NCBI RefSeq assembly: GCF_002115755.1
Contig: NZ_JFKA01000013.1
Span: forward strand, 1 to 64,000
Origin: Thalassospira mesophila
GTDB lineage: Bacteria > Pseudomonadota > Alphaproteobacteria > Rhodospirillales > Thalassospiraceae
Reading direction: 5' to 3'
DNA: 64,000 nt
The notes beneath the pieces are model-generated. The model was given only the letters and a program-made list of their open reading frames with translations. It was not told the DNA's origin and did no database searches. Below are positions 1 to 9,291 of the stretch, one piece after another. Each line of letters starts with the position of its first letter. Within the stretch, counting starts at the first letter, position 1. A program made the translations under genes and the position numbers.

Positions 1-19
1 ATGTCATCTCGTCATAGTG

Positions 20-40
20 TATGTTTGCCATACAAACATA
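20..40. promoter_or_regulatory. inverted repeat, possible operator
   Basis: TATGTTTG and CAAACATA form a perfect 8-bp inverted repeat around a 5-nt spacer, about 110 bases upstream of the first gene. The size and symmetry suit a dimeric regulator such as a GntR or LysR protein. The regulator itself is not in the window, so the role is inferred. Confidence 0.35.
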
Positions 41-148
41 AATATGCCATAAGTCAAGCCTGCAAAAAGACAGCAATCCGCGCTTTTTGGGGCCGAAATG
101 CCGGAAAACTGCGGAATGGAACCACTAAAACAAAGGGCGGAGACGGCT

Positions 149-883
149 ATGAAAGAAAGAATTTGGGACAAATTCCTGACCGCGCGTGACCACGACGTCA
201 TGAAACAGGCAGGATATGGACTCCGCCAGGGCTTTGGCGCACGGCCCGCCATCCTTGTGGTTGACGTTAATTATGCGTTTTGCGGGGATCGCCGCGAACC
301 TGTACTGGACTCTATAAAGCGCTGGCGGCAATCGGGCGGGGAAGCGGCATGGGATGCCTTGCCGGTTATTTCCTCCGTTCTCGATGCCGCACGCAGCCGG
401 GACCTGCCGATTATTTATACCACCGGCATTCGGCGGCCGGATAACTGGGATGCGGGAAGCTGGGCATGGAAAAATGGCCGCAGCGGTGAAAAACCCGGCG
501 GCACCAACCTGAACGGCAACCAGATTATGCCGCAAATTGCCCCGCAGGATCGCGACCTGATTATTGAAAAGCAAAAGCCAAGCTGCTTTCACGGCACCAA
601 TCTGATTGATTATCTAACGCTTTTGAAATGCGACAGCCTGATTGTGATGGGCACGGCCACCAGTGGCTGCGTGCGCGCCACCGTCATTGATGCGTTCAGC
701 CACAATTTTCGTGTCACCCTGGCCGAAGATGCCTGTTTTGAGCGCTCCGAAGCGTCCCACGCAATCAGCTTGCATGATCTGAACGCCAAATATGCCGACG
801 TTATCGACAGTGCTGAAATCATTGAATTTATCAATGGTTTGCCTCACGGCATGTATGACCTGCCCGGCCAAAGAAAAGCCTGA
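149..883 (+). CDS. isochorismatase-family cysteine hydrolase
   Basis: A 244-residue soluble hydrolase of the isochorismatase/N-carbamoylsarcosine amidase fold. The family triad is visible: Asp39 in ILVVDVNYAF, Lys141 in IIEKQKPSCF and the nucleophile Cys174 in GTATSGCVRATVIDA. The FxGTNL stretch and the region around Cys174 resemble N-carbamoylsarcosine amidases and maleamate amidohydrolases. The substrate is probably a small amide or ureido acid. I chose ATG 149, which has GGCGGAG just upstream, over an upstream start at 98. It is the first gene of a plus-strand cluster with an alpha/beta hydrolase and XdhC/MocA-like proteins. The exact reaction is unknown. Confidence 0.8.
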   Translation: MKERIWDKFLTARDHDVMKQAGYGLRQGFGARPAILVVDVNYAFCGDRREPVLDSIKRWRQSGGEAAWDALPVISSVLDAARSRDLPIIYTTGIRRPDNWDAGSWAWKNGRSGEKPGGTNLNGNQIMPQIAPQDRDLIIEKQKPSCFHGTNLIDYLTLLKCDSLIVMGTATSGCVRATVIDAFSHNFRVTLAEDACFERSEASHAISLHDLNAKYADVIDSAEIIEFINGLPHGMYDLPGQRKA

Positions 884-973
884 CCCTGCATCCTTAATTC
901 CCGCTGTTTTCTAAATTCAAATGCTGGCTGCCATCGCGGCCCCAAATGCCCCAACCCACAGGATATCCCGATT

Positions 974-1846
974 ATGACCAACACTGCGCTGCCTGATACA
1001 CTGCCCTCGACCGATACATTTGCCATTGCCCGCGATGGCACCCGCCTTTCCTATCGCCTGACCCCGGCACAAAACCCGGCCAAGACAAACGCCCGGCTGG
1101 TTTTGGTGCATGCACTGGCGATGGATAAAAATTTGTGGAATGGCACAATCGCTGCCCTGAAGAGCGCTGCTGACATTATCACGCTTGATTGTCGCGGACA
1201 TGGCCTGTCGGACAAACCTGCTGGCCCCTATCGTGTTGAACAGTTCGCCGATGATATTGCCGATATTCTGGCCCACGCCGGGTGGGAATCGGCGATTGTG
1301 ACCGGGGCATCGATGGGGGGCTGTGTCGCCCTGGCATTTGCCAGCGGACATGGCGATAAAACCGACGGCCTTGGCCTGATTGATACAACGGCATGGTACG
1401 GTGAAAATGCCGCCGATGCCTGGCAAAAACGCGCCGACAAAGCCCGTGACGAAGGCCTTTCGGCCTTGCTGGCGTTTCAGAAAACCCGCTGGTTTGGCGA
1501 CAGTTTTCGCGAAAACCCGGCCAACAATGCCGTTATAGACAGTGCGGTCGAGACATTTTTAGCCAATGACATTTCCGCCTATCACGCCACCTGCATGATG
1601 CTGGGCGCGGCTGACTTGCGCAGTGGTTTGGCCGGGTTTGATTTTCCCTGTGTCATCCGCGTTGGTTCCGAGGATTATGCAACGCCGATTGAAATGGCGC
1701 AGGCGATGGCAAGTGCCATTCCCGATGCGAAAATGGAAATTATGGACGGCATTCGCCATTTTTCCCCGCTTGAGGCCCCCGACATGATAGCCGCCGCCTT
1801 GCAAGAACTGATCGGCGATGTGACCGCCGCCACCAACAATTCCTGA
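974..1846 (+). CDS. alpha/beta-fold hydrolase
   Basis: A 290-residue alpha/beta hydrolase. The nucleophile elbow GASMGG places Ser113. The acid is probably Asp234 (GSEDYATP) and the base His262 (GIRHFSP). The [12 protein letters not shown] stretch before the elbow is typical of the 3-oxoadipate enol-lactonase and N-formylmaleamate deformylase branch. No signal peptide is seen, so it should be cytosolic. It sits 90 bases after the isochorismatase-like gene and 13 bases before the DAHP synthase gene, so all are probably cotranscribed. The substrate is not determined. The pairing with an isochorismatase-type amidase recalls the last steps of nicotinate breakdown, which is only a suggestion. Confidence 0.8.
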   Translation: MTNTALPDTLPSTDTFAIARDGTRLSYRLTPAQNPAKTNARLVLVHALAMDKNLWNGTIAALKSAADIITLDCRGHGLSDKPAGPYRVEQFADDIADILAHAGWESAIVTGASMGGCVALAFASGHGDKTDGLGLIDTTAWYGENAADAWQKRADKARDEGLSALLAFQKTRWFGDSFRENPANNAVIDSAVETFLANDISAYHATCMMLGAADLRSGLAGFDFPCVIRVGSEDYATPIEMAQAMASAIPDAKMEIMDGIRHFSPLEAPDMIAAALQELIGDVTAATNNS

Positions 1847-1859
1847 TTTCGAGGATACA

Positions 1860-3239
1860 ATGCCAAATCAATGGTCCCCGTCGAGCTGGCGCGATTACCC
1901 CATCGCGCAGGTTCCACCCTATCCTGACCTGGCACATCTGGCCGATGTTGAAGGCCGATTGGCGTCTTATCCGCCACTGGTATTTGCCGGCGAAGTGCGC
2001 GCGTTAAAAAGCCGGTTGGCCGATGTGGCAAAGGGCAAGGCCCTGTTGTTGCAAGGTGGCGATTGCGCCGAAAGTTTTGCCGAACACGGGGCGGATAATA
2101 TTCGCGATATGTTTCGCCTGTTTTTGCAAATGGCGATTGTTCTGACCTATGCGGGGTCGTTGCCGGTTGTCAAAATCGGGCGCATTGCCGGGCAATTTGC
2201 CAAACCGCGATCAACACCGACCGAAACCCAAGGCGACGAAGAACTGCTGAGTTATCATGGCGATGTGATTAACGGCATTGATTTTTCGAAGCAAAGCCGT
2301 GCGCCCGACCCGGAACGACAGGACATGGTTTATCGCCAGTCGGCATCGACCCTTAATTTATTGCGGGCCTTTGCCCAGGGTGGCTATGCCAATATTGAAA
2401 ATGTGCATGGCTGGATGCTGGATTTTGTCGCCCAAAACCCGCAACGCGAGAAATACGAGCATATCGCCCAGCGCATTTCCGAAGCCATGGCCTTTATGCG
2501 GGCCATTGGCATTACGCCGCAAAACCATGACGCCTTATCGGCAACCACACTTTATACCAGCCACGAGGCCCTGTTACTGGGGTATGAACAGGCATTAACC
2601 CGCATCGATTCAACAAGTGGCGACTGGTATGGCACATCGGGGCATATGGTGTGGATTGGCGATCGCACCCGCCAGCTTGACCATGCCCATGTTGAATTTT
2701 GCCGAGGTATTAAAAACCCGATTGGCCTGAAATGCGGACCCTCGCTGGACCCCGACGACCTGTTGCGGTTATGCGACCGACTAAATCCGCACAATGAGGC
2801 CGGACGGCTCACCCTGATTGCACGTTTTGGCCATGACAAGGTTGGCGATAAATTGCCTGCCCTGATCCGGGCGGTTGAGCGTGAAGGGCATTGTGTTGTG
2901 TGGTCCTGCGATCCGATGCATGGCAATACCATAAAATCACCCAGCGGATATAAAACCCGCCCGTTTGACCGTATTTTGTCTGAAATACGCGATTTTTTCG
3001 CGATCCATCAGGCGGAAAATACCATTGCCGGGGGTGTTCATATTGAAATGACCGGCGCGGATGTTACCGAATGCACCGGCGGGGCGCGGTCCGTCACGGA
3101 TGCCGATTTATCGCAGCGCTATTTAACCCATTGTGACCCGCGTTTAAACGCCACCCAGGCGCTTGAACTGGCATTTACAGTGGCAGAGCTGATTAACAAA
3201 CAACGCCTTCCAACGACAAATTTGCAGGCAACGGCCTGA
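1860..3239 (+). CDS. class II 3-deoxy-7-phosphoheptulonate synthase
   Basis: A 459-residue class II (plant/mycobacterial type) DAHP synthase. It condenses phosphoenolpyruvate with erythrose 4-phosphate at the entry to the shikimate pathway. Diagnostic segments are present: QGGDCAES with the metal-binding Cys, [38 protein letters not shown] and GGVHIEMTG followed by DVTECTGG. The length is normal for the family. The location is odd, because no other shikimate gene is nearby and the neighbours look catabolic. It could be the housekeeping enzyme or a second copy serving a specialised pathway. The family call is firm; its role here is not. Confidence 0.93.
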   Translation: MPNQWSPSSWRDYPIAQVPPYPDLAHLADVEGRLASYPPLVFAGEVRALKSRLADVAKGKALLLQGGDCAESFAEHGADNIRDMFRLFLQMAIVLTYAGSLPVVKIGRIAGQFAKPRSTPTETQGDEELLSYHGDVINGIDFSKQSRAPDPERQDMVYRQSASTLNLLRAFAQGGYANIENVHGWMLDFVAQNPQREKYEHIAQRISEAMAFMRAIGITPQNHDALSATTLYTSHEALLLGYEQALTRIDSTSGDWYGTSGHMVWIGDRTRQLDHAHVEFCRGIKNPIGLKCGPSLDPDDLLRLCDRLNPHNEAGRLTLIARFGHDKVGDKLPALIRAVEREGHCVVWSCDPMHGNTIKSPSGYKTRPFDRILSEIRDFFAIHQAENTIAGGVHIEMTGADVTECTGGARSVTDADLSQRYLTHCDPRLNATQALELAFTVAELINKQRLPTTNLQATA

Positions 3240-3250
3240 GATTTCAACGC

Positions 3251-3281
3251 CGCCCCCGTTGCATTGCCAGCGACGGGGGCG
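3251..3281 (+). terminator. hairpin without U-tract between DAHP synthase and xdhC
   Basis: A 12-bp GC-rich stem (CGCCCCCGTTGC with GCGACGGGGGCG, one G-U pair) with a 7-nt loop follows the DAHP synthase stop. There is no T-run after it, so it is more likely a pause, stability or partial-termination element than a full terminator. It also argues against any xdhC start inside this stretch. Confidence 0.45.
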
Positions 3282-3314
3282 GGCGATATGCCCGGTTTGT
3301 GGAAAGGAAAACAA

Positions 3315-4340
3315 TTGAACAACCAGCTTTCCCATATGCTTGAACACTGGAACGCCCATAAGGATGATGCCGAATGGGTTTTGGGCACGATTTATAAAAC
3401 CGAAGGATCGGCCTATCGCAAGGCCGGTGCGATGGTTTTGTTTAGCGACAAGGGCGACCAGTTTGGTTTGTTAAGTGGTGGCTGTATTGAAGCCGACATT
3501 CAGCGCCAGGCCCGCAAAGCCATGGTAACTGGCAAGGCATTGACCCTGTGTTATGATGGCAGCGATGAAGATGATTTGTCGTTCCAACTGGGCATTGGGT
3601 GTGGCGGCAAGGTGCATATTGTGTTGCAACCGGTCACCGCACAAAACGACCTGGGGCTGGCCAAAATGGCCGCCGCCCTGTCGCGCGGCGAAAGCGGCAC
3701 ATTTGCGCAATATATTCCCAACACCGACCACACGATTAAGGCCCGGTTTGTTTCAAACACAACCCAGAACCATGACCCGGCATTGCCCCGGCACAATCGC
3801 AAGGCCCGGCTGGTGACACATGGCAATGAAGAATGGCTGGAAACCCCGGTTCAACCCGAACCGCGTTTGTTGATCGTCGGTGGCGGGCTGGATGCCAGAC
3901 CCGTGGTGGCGATTGCCAAAACACTGGGCTGGCGGGTGACATTATGCGACCCGCGTGCGGCAAATGCGCGGCCGCAACATTTTGCCGATGTGGATGTGTT
4001 TTTACGCGGCTCACAAACCGGCCTGCGCGATTATGTACAAACCCACACGGTTGATGCCGCTATTTTAATGTCGCACAGCGTCACAATTGATGCCGATGCC
4101 TTGTTAGCACTGGCCGATATTTCGCTGGGTTATCTTGCCATGCTGGGGCCGGTCCATCGCCGGGATCAGGTTTTGGAAAAAGCAGGGTTAACGCAGGCAG
4201 AGCTCAGGACAAACCTGGCAGGCCCGGCGGGGCTTGACATTGGCGGTGAACTGCCCGAAAGCATTGCCTTGGGAATTTTAGCCGAAGCCCATGCCAGCCT
4301 GACCAGATCGTCGGGGAAATCCATTTCCGGGGTCCTTTGA
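3315..4340 (+). CDS. xdhC: XdhC-family molybdoenzyme maturation protein
   Basis: XdhC proteins bind sulfurated molybdenum cofactor and load it into xanthine-dehydrogenase-like hydroxylases. The N-terminal XdhC/CoxI domain shows TEGSAYRKAGAMV, GCIEAD and GIGCGGKVHIVLQP. A C-terminal Rossmann-like domain begins at LLIVGGGLDARPVVAIA. I chose TTG 3315 because GGAAAGGAAA lies directly before it and the protein then starts at the family's usual SHML region. Earlier in-frame starts fall in or beside a strong hairpin. The stop overlaps the region just before the MocA-like gene. No molybdenum hydroxylase gene is in the window, which is unusual for this pair. Confidence 0.82.
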   Translation: MNNQLSHMLEHWNAHKDDAEWVLGTIYKTEGSAYRKAGAMVLFSDKGDQFGLLSGGCIEADIQRQARKAMVTGKALTLCYDGSDEDDLSFQLGIGCGGKVHIVLQPVTAQNDLGLAKMAAALSRGESGTFAQYIPNTDHTIKARFVSNTTQNHDPALPRHNRKARLVTHGNEEWLETPVQPEPRLLIVGGGLDARPVVAIAKTLGWRVTLCDPRAANARPQHFADVDVFLRGSQTGLRDYVQTHTVDAAILMSHSVTIDADALLALADISLGYLAMLGPVHRRDQVLEKAGLTQAELRTNLAGPAGLDIGGELPESIALGILAEAHASLTRSSGKSISGVL

Positions 4341-4342
4341 AA

Positions 4343-4933
4343 ATGGCCAACATTGCCTGCCTTTTACTTGCCGCAGGCCAAGCACGCCGGTTTGGCGATG
4401 TTAAGCAAATTCAAACCGTTGATGGCACCGCGCTAATCCGCATTGTCTATGACCGGCTGGCGGGCATATTTGGCACCGATCTTTATGTTGTGCTGGGTGC
4501 CAATGCCACACAGGTTGCACCCGCATTACCCCCCCTGCCCGCAAACCACATCATTTACAATCAAGACTGGGCATCGGGGATGGGGGCGTCCATTGCCGCT
4601 GGTATAAAGTCGCTACAGCATTTGAATTATGACGCTATTATGATTGCCCTTGCCGATCAGATTGCCATAACAACGGACGACTATGCCGGATTGATCGACA
4701 AACTTGATGATAAGACCATAATATGTGCCCGTTACAATGACCGGTGTGGTGCGCCTGCAATCTTCCCAGCCCAGCATTTTGAATATTTAGCGAAATTGAA
4801 CAATGACGCCGGAGCGCGAGACTTGTTGAAGCAGGAAACCGGGGTTATTGCCGTTCCCGTGCCAAGTGCCGCGATCGATATTGATACGATGGATGATCTG
4901 GACCGGTGGAAAGCGCAACATTCAGTGACTTAG
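4343..4933 (+). CDS. MocA-like nucleotidyltransferase
   Basis: A 196-residue MobA/MocA-type NTP transferase. The nucleotide-binding signature LLLAAGQARRFGDVKQ sits at the N-terminus. DWASGMGASIAAGI and ALADQIAI match the family that makes molybdopterin cytosine dinucleotide. ATG 4343 begins two bases after the xdhC stop, so the two are translationally coupled. The pair should supply an MCD- or sulfurated-Mo-containing hydroxylase encoded elsewhere. The C-terminus converges on the DUF445 gene with only 6 bases between stops. Confidence 0.75.
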   Translation: MANIACLLLAAGQARRFGDVKQIQTVDGTALIRIVYDRLAGIFGTDLYVVLGANATQVAPALPPLPANHIIYNQDWASGMGASIAAGIKSLQHLNYDAIMIALADQIAITTDDYAGLIDKLDDKTIICARYNDRCGAPAIFPAQHFEYLAKLNNDAGARDLLKQETGVIAVPVPSAAIDIDTMDDLDRWKAQHSVT

Positions 4934-4939
4934 GCGACC

Positions 4940-6277
4940 TTATTGCGCCGTCGCCTGCCCTGCGACAACCACCCAGCCAATGAATTGCATCACCCCGAAT
5001 AATACACCACCAATAAGCGCGCCGACCAGTGTGCCATTCAGGCGGATCGATTGCAGGTCGCTGCCCATGGCGAGCTCAAGCTGGGCGGTAAGTTCATCCG
5101 CACTCCAGGCTTTAACGCGTTCCATCAGGAAACTGCGGATTTTTTCGCGGTATTCATCAATATAGGGATCGACGGTTTCCATGATCCAGCGATTAAGCCA
5201 GTCTTTCATATCGGGGTCCTCGTCCAGCTTACTGCCAATATTGCGCGATGCGCCCATGATTGCCCGGCGAATTTCCGATTGCGGATTGGCGAAATCCTGC
5301 TTGATCCAGTCCAGTGCCTTGCGCCAGATATGGCCGATATAGTCTGATAATTCCTGATTTTCGAGCATCCGGTCGCGAAACTGGTCCAGCCGGGCGCGAA
5401 GTGCCGGGTCGGTATTTAAACGATCAATGAAAAGCGGAATTTTGTTTTCAAACTTCAGGCGCAGTTCGTGGTCTTTGTTATCGGCCAGATCCTGAATAAG
5501 TTCGCGCAGGCCCGCGGCAACTTTTTCGGTAATGTTGTCGGCCACGGCCTTGTCGAGATTTACCCAGCGTAAAACCGACCACAGTTCGCCCGCGATTTTA
5601 TCGGCCAGCATGTTGCGGGTTTCGTCGCTATTAGTGAAATCGGCGATGTCGTTTAACAGGCTGTCGACCATTTCGTGGTGGCGGCCGTCTTGTGTTAAGA
5701 TGGTTAGAAACCGGGCGGATAAGCGGCCAACATCCATGTCACGCAGTTTTTCACGCGTGGTCGCGCGAACAAATTCCTGCAATTCGGCACTGTCGAGCAG
5801 ATACATCAGCCTTGGGGCGAATTTTACCACCAGATCGGCGATTTTTGCCGATGTTTCGGGCGATGCACACTGTTTTGCCAGACGATTTGCCGGGTCAAAT
5901 TCGCGGATTTTATCAAGCACATGATCCTTGCCCAGAAAGTGATCACAGATAAAATCGGCCAGATTGCGGGCGATTTTGTCCTTGCTGCGCGGAATGATCG
6001 CGGTGTGCGGAATTTTAAGCCCCAGCGGATGGCGAAACAGGGCAACAATGGCAAACCAGTCGGCCAGCCCGCCGACCATTGCCGCCTCGGACATGGCAAC
6101 AAACAGGCCCACCCACGGGTTGTGGTGGTTTGGGTCATATATGGTCAGCCCGATAAAACAGGCGCAAGCCAATAGCAGGGTTAGCAATGCCAACCGTTTC
6201 TTGCGTGCCAGCTTTTCAGCCTTGGCGATATTGTCGGGGCCGCCGGGCGGTACTGCCTGCAAAACGGGTTCTGCCAT
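4940..6277 (-). CDS. DUF445 family membrane protein
   Basis: A 445-residue protein of the DUF445 family. An N-terminal hydrophobic helix (residues about 28-48) is followed by the family hallmark GGLADWFAIVALFRHPLGLKIPHTAIIP. A long, charged, mostly helical middle part follows, then a C-terminal membrane helix (GALIGGVLFGVMQFIGWVVV). Such proteins are inner-membrane proteins with a large helical domain; no reaction is established. The family identity is clear from the hallmark and the terminal helices. It is transcribed alone on the minus strand. Confidence 0.85.
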   Translation of the reverse strand: MAEPVLQAVPPGGPDNIAKAEKLARKKRLALLTLLLACACFIGLTIYDPNHHNPWVGLFVAMSEAAMVGGLADWFAIVALFRHPLGLKIPHTAIIPRSKDKIARNLADFICDHFLGKDHVLDKIREFDPANRLAKQCASPETSAKIADLVVKFAPRLMYLLDSAELQEFVRATTREKLRDMDVGRLSARFLTILTQDGRHHEMVDSLLNDIADFTNSDETRNMLADKIAGELWSVLRWVNLDKAVADNITEKVAAGLRELIQDLADNKDHELRLKFENKIPLFIDRLNTDPALRARLDQFRDRMLENQELSDYIGHIWRKALDWIKQDFANPQSEIRRAIMGASRNIGSKLDEDPDMKDWLNRWIMETVDPYIDEYREKIRSFLMERVKAWSADELTAQLELAMGSDLQSIRLNGTLVGALIGGVLFGVMQFIGWVVVAGQATAQ

Positions 6278-6404
6278 AAGGTCTATCCTGCCTTGTAATG
6301 ATCCGGGCGATGCGATCCTTACGCATCACCCCGACCTGACCCGTGCAGATAGTCTTTTTTGCCCGGTTTCGCAACGAAAGCAACAACGCGGCGGGTTGCC
6401 CGGT

Positions 6405-7529
6405 TTATGCAGCACCAGAAAAACAGGGTGCAATAAATGGCCCCGGATGGGGAACTGCCGCCACGACATTACCCGTGAATGTCTGGGTGACGTAGGGAGA
6501 TGTCATGGCGCGTAACAGGGCACTGTAATCGGGCTGGAAAGAAACTTCGGCCCCCAAAACCAGTTGGCAGGAGCCGGTGTTAAGAACAAGGTGGTCGCTG
6601 CTGGCACCCAGAACCGTAACACCCGATAACGGTTGCAGACCATCAGGGTCAATATCCTGACGGCCAATGGCAAGAAGGGATTGAAAAATATTACCATCGT
6701 CAATGGTAACTGGAACCTGACCAAACGGAGCCTGACCCAGTGTGCCCCAGGGTTTGGTCGGTTTGATTTTGCTTTCGATGACTTCGGCGACAAGTGTTAT
6801 GGCATCGCGATAAAGACCGGGAATATGGCGGCCATGAAGTGGTTCGCAGCCACATAATATTGCCTCGCCAAGGCGCAAATTGTTAACCCGGCGGACCTTA
6901 CCACCACCAAATGCCCAGGAAAGATTGCTGGAGTTACCACCCGATACGATAAAACCGGAGTTCTCGATATGCTCATCGGTCTGATCGGCCAATGCAGAAA
7001 GCATTTCCATATTGGCATTATCGGGGGAAACACCGTTGCGACAGGCAAGGTTGGAGCCAAGACCCTTCAACCTGATATGGGGAAAGCGGCGCACCGTTTG
7101 AACGGCTTTTGCCACATCGCGCGGCATGATGCCTTCGCGAAGATCCCCCAGTTCGACCATCAGGACAACACCATGCCATGTGCGGGTTTTTTGCGCCGCC
7201 CTGGAAAGGGCTGCGATTACATCAAGCTCGGTATTAAAGCTGATATCTGCTGCAGCCACAACCCGATCCACCTGGCTGATCATGGGAGATCGAACCAGCA
7301 TCATTTGCCCGTCAATCCCCGCCCGTCGCATACGTTCGATATTTTCGATCCGGGAATCACCCAGCCCGGAAACACCGGCACGCTGCAACATTTGCGCAAT
7401 TTTCGGGGCACCACGAAAGGCCTTGGTGATCCCGGTTACCGAGATCCCCAGCCTTTTTAGGCGCCCCACAAGGGTTGTGGCATTATGATATATTTTATCA
7501 AGATCAATCTCTAGCCGCGGAGTGATCAT
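6405..7529 (-). CDS. PLP-dependent alanine/ornithine racemase-family enzyme
   Basis: A 374-residue fold-type III PLP enzyme of the alanine/ornithine racemase group. EIDLDKIYHN at the start and GITKAFRGAP place the PLP lysine at about residue 36. FIVSGGNSSNL and LRLGEAILCG supply further family segments of the barrel. The C-terminal part is the beta domain. Its ATG overlaps the stop of the upstream DUF1611 gene (ATGA), so the two proteins are made together. The likely role is interconversion of an amino acid's D and L forms. The exact amino acid cannot be read from sequence. Confidence 0.8.
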   Translation of the reverse strand: MITPRLEIDLDKIYHNATTLVGRLKRLGISVTGITKAFRGAPKIAQMLQRAGVSGLGDSRIENIERMRRAGIDGQMMLVRSPMISQVDRVVAAADISFNTELDVIAALSRAAQKTRTWHGVVLMVELGDLREGIMPRDVAKAVQTVRRFPHIRLKGLGSNLACRNGVSPDNANMEMLSALADQTDEHIENSGFIVSGGNSSNLSWAFGGGKVRRVNNLRLGEAILCGCEPLHGRHIPGLYRDAITLVAEVIESKIKPTKPWGTLGQAPFGQVPVTIDDGNIFQSLLAIGRQDIDPDGLQPLSGVTVLGASSDHLVLNTGSCQLVLGAEVSFQPDYSALLRAMTSPYVTQTFTGNVVAAVPHPGPFIAPCFSGAA

Positions 7530-8725
7530 TGAAGGGTGACGGCCAGTTTCTTTTCAAGCACGGGAAAGGACGACAGCACCATATCAACAAGCAAATCGAC
7601 CGGGCGCGCCAGGGCATCGGTTACCGGGATACCAAGCTGTTTGTGGTAATCGGTGATGCTGGTGCCGATTTCGGCATCTGTCATCTTTTCATGGTTGATT
7701 GTCAGGCCGATGACGCGGGTATCTGAAAAGGCTTCGATCAGGCGAATTTCGGATTCAGGCGTTGGCATTGGCATTTGGTCAAAGTCACAGCGATGTGCGC
7801 GTTTTGGCGCGTGCTGTAAAATAACACCATCTGGCGTGCAGCCGCGCAAGATAAAGGCCGATGTGCAAAAAGCGGGGTGACTTAACGCGCCCTGACCTTC
7901 GACAATGATAATGTCAGGATGGTCGCCTTCGTAAGCTTCGATTACGGTTGCTTCCAGCTCGCCACAGCAAAACTGCGACGGGACCGCATCAAGGGCAACA
8001 CCATATTTGGAGCCTTGCATCATGCCGGTTTGTCCGGTTGTCACCATGACGGCTTTTATGCCTTTGGCAACGAGGGCGCGGGTCAGGATGCTGGCGGTTG
8101 TGCGTTTACCAATCGCACAATCCGTGCCAAGAACGGCAATGCGCGGACAAGGTATTTTGTTGATATTGCCACTAAACAGGCGCAGATCGTTTTTCGGGCG
8201 CGGTTTGCGGATATCGGTAATTTCAACATGGTTGGCTTTGCTGGCCGCGACAAATTCGGGGTCGTCATTGAGAAATTCATGCAGGCCGTTCACGACGTGC
8301 ATGCCATGGTTCAGGGCACCCAGAACAATGTCGCGTTCATGGGCAGACAGCATACCGGTGGCTGGTGCCATGCCATAAATGAAGTAATCCGGGGTGCGTA
8401 GCCCTTTGGCAAAGGCCGCATCAAGATGACCCAGAACCGGAATTCCGTTGGGTTTGCCATCCAGCATAACACCGGTATCACGCCCGGTCTGTGTGCTGTC
8501 GATCACGGAAAGAATTTCGTATTTTTCAGAATGCCGGACAAGACCGTTGGCGGTTTTGCCATCATCAAGGCCAAAGTTGGCTTCGCAATAGACAATTGCG
8601 GTTGGCCGGGCCTTGCGGGCGGATAGCGATGTGGGCACCGCCGATGATTTGGCGGCCTTGGTATTGAAAGGCAAGTGGATAACGTTTTCGGTATTCAAGG
8701 CTTTGGTGAACGAAGGGATCGTCAT
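7526..8725 (-). CDS. DUF1611/DgcN-like protein
   Basis: About 399 residues of the DUF1611 family. An N-terminal Rossmann-like part is followed by a P-loop-type segment VLGTDCAIGKRTTASIL, typical of the C-terminal domain. Members named DgcN act as D-glutamate N-acetyltransferases in D-glutamate breakdown. Usually they sit next to a dipeptide-epimerase-like enzyme (DgcA). Here the partner is a PLP racemase instead. I chose the third in-frame start (8725) because GGAG lies 5 bases before it, while the earlier GTG and ATG lack a good site. Calling it DgcN is by family resemblance. Confidence 0.75.
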   Translation of the reverse strand: MTIPSFTKALNTENVIHLPFNTKAAKSSAVPTSLSARKARPTAIVYCEANFGLDDGKTANGLVRHSEKYEILSVIDSTQTGRDTGVMLDGKPNGIPVLGHLDAAFAKGLRTPDYFIYGMAPATGMLSAHERDIVLGALNHGMHVVNGLHEFLNDDPEFVAASKANHVEITDIRKPRPKNDLRLFSGNINKIPCPRIAVLGTDCAIGKRTTASILTRALVAKGIKAVMVTTGQTGMMQGSKYGVALDAVPSQFCCGELEATVIEAYEGDHPDIIIVEGQGALSHPAFCTSAFILRGCTPDGVILQHAPKRAHRCDFDQMPMPTPESEIRLIEAFSDTRVIGLTINHEKMTDAEIGTSITDYHKQLGIPVTDALARPVDLLVDMVLSSFPVLEKKLAVTLQ

Positions 8726-8930
8726 GCTGGCTCCGGGGTTAAACATTGGCACGCCATTGTGACGGGAAAGTTACCCCGCCCCTCGGCGCCTGTTACAGGA
8801 CCGCGCAAAGGCCAATATTAATGAAATTACAAAGTGCCGCTTACCCGCTGAGAAACCCGTCACGTCGGGTCAATGCACCGCACGGAGTTTGTCAGCCGGG
8901 TGTGGAACGGGGTCTGGCCTGAGTAAGACT

Positions 8931-8960
8931 GATGGGGTCTGATGGGGTCTGATGGGGTCT
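8931..8960. repeat. tandem repeat, 3 x GATGGGGTCT
   Basis: The 10-mer GATGGGGTCT is repeated three times head to tail, followed by GATCGG. It lies in non-coding DNA, so copy number can vary without harming a protein. The function is unknown, and three units is too short to call anything but a simple repeat. Confidence 0.9.
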
Positions 8961-9221
8961 GATCGGAATGGATCGGCACAGGACCTTTGGATCCTAATCC
9001 ACGGTCAATTTATTCTTGGCCTATAAGCCAAATTGCAGGTCATCATGCACCCATAGGCACCAATATGCAACTAATAATAAGTAAATTACAAAATGATCAC
9101 AATTGATATGCCGTCATCTATATGTAAAAAATGAATTTTTACATTCATATTTTAAATACTATTTCGATATTAACTTTATCATCAAAAATGAAGACTTTAA
9201 TTATTCAGGCTGAATTTGAAA

Positions 9222-9256
9222 GAAAAACGCCCATATCATTATTTTGATATGGGCGC
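9222..9256 (-). terminator. intrinsic terminator of the uxuA-uxuB operon
   Basis: Read on the minus strand, a near-perfect 12-bp stem (GCGCCCATATCA with TGATATGGGCGT) and a 6-nt loop are followed by TTTTTC. It lies about 36 bases beyond the uxuB stop. Confidence 0.85.
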
Positions 9257-9291
9257 TTGTCTTTGATTATTGCAAAAATTATTGCCGAAAA

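Larger units (their letters stand above)
8726..9291. other. 566-base AT-rich intergenic region
   Basis: No credible gene lies here. It holds the promoter side of the DUF1611-racemase operon at its left end, a three-unit 10-bp tandem repeat near 8931-8960, a strongly AT-rich stretch from about 9050 to 9225, and the uxuB terminator at its right end. The AT-rich part stands out from the surrounding coding sequence. I see no further structure. Confidence 0.7.

Noticed and set aside
917..1426. 169-codon minus-strand frame
   Set aside because: It is antisense to the alpha/beta hydrolase, with a Cys/Gly/Arg-rich composition typical of reverse frames.
8931..8960. possible CRISPR array
   Set aside because: The 10-bp units abut with no spacers and no cas genes are near.
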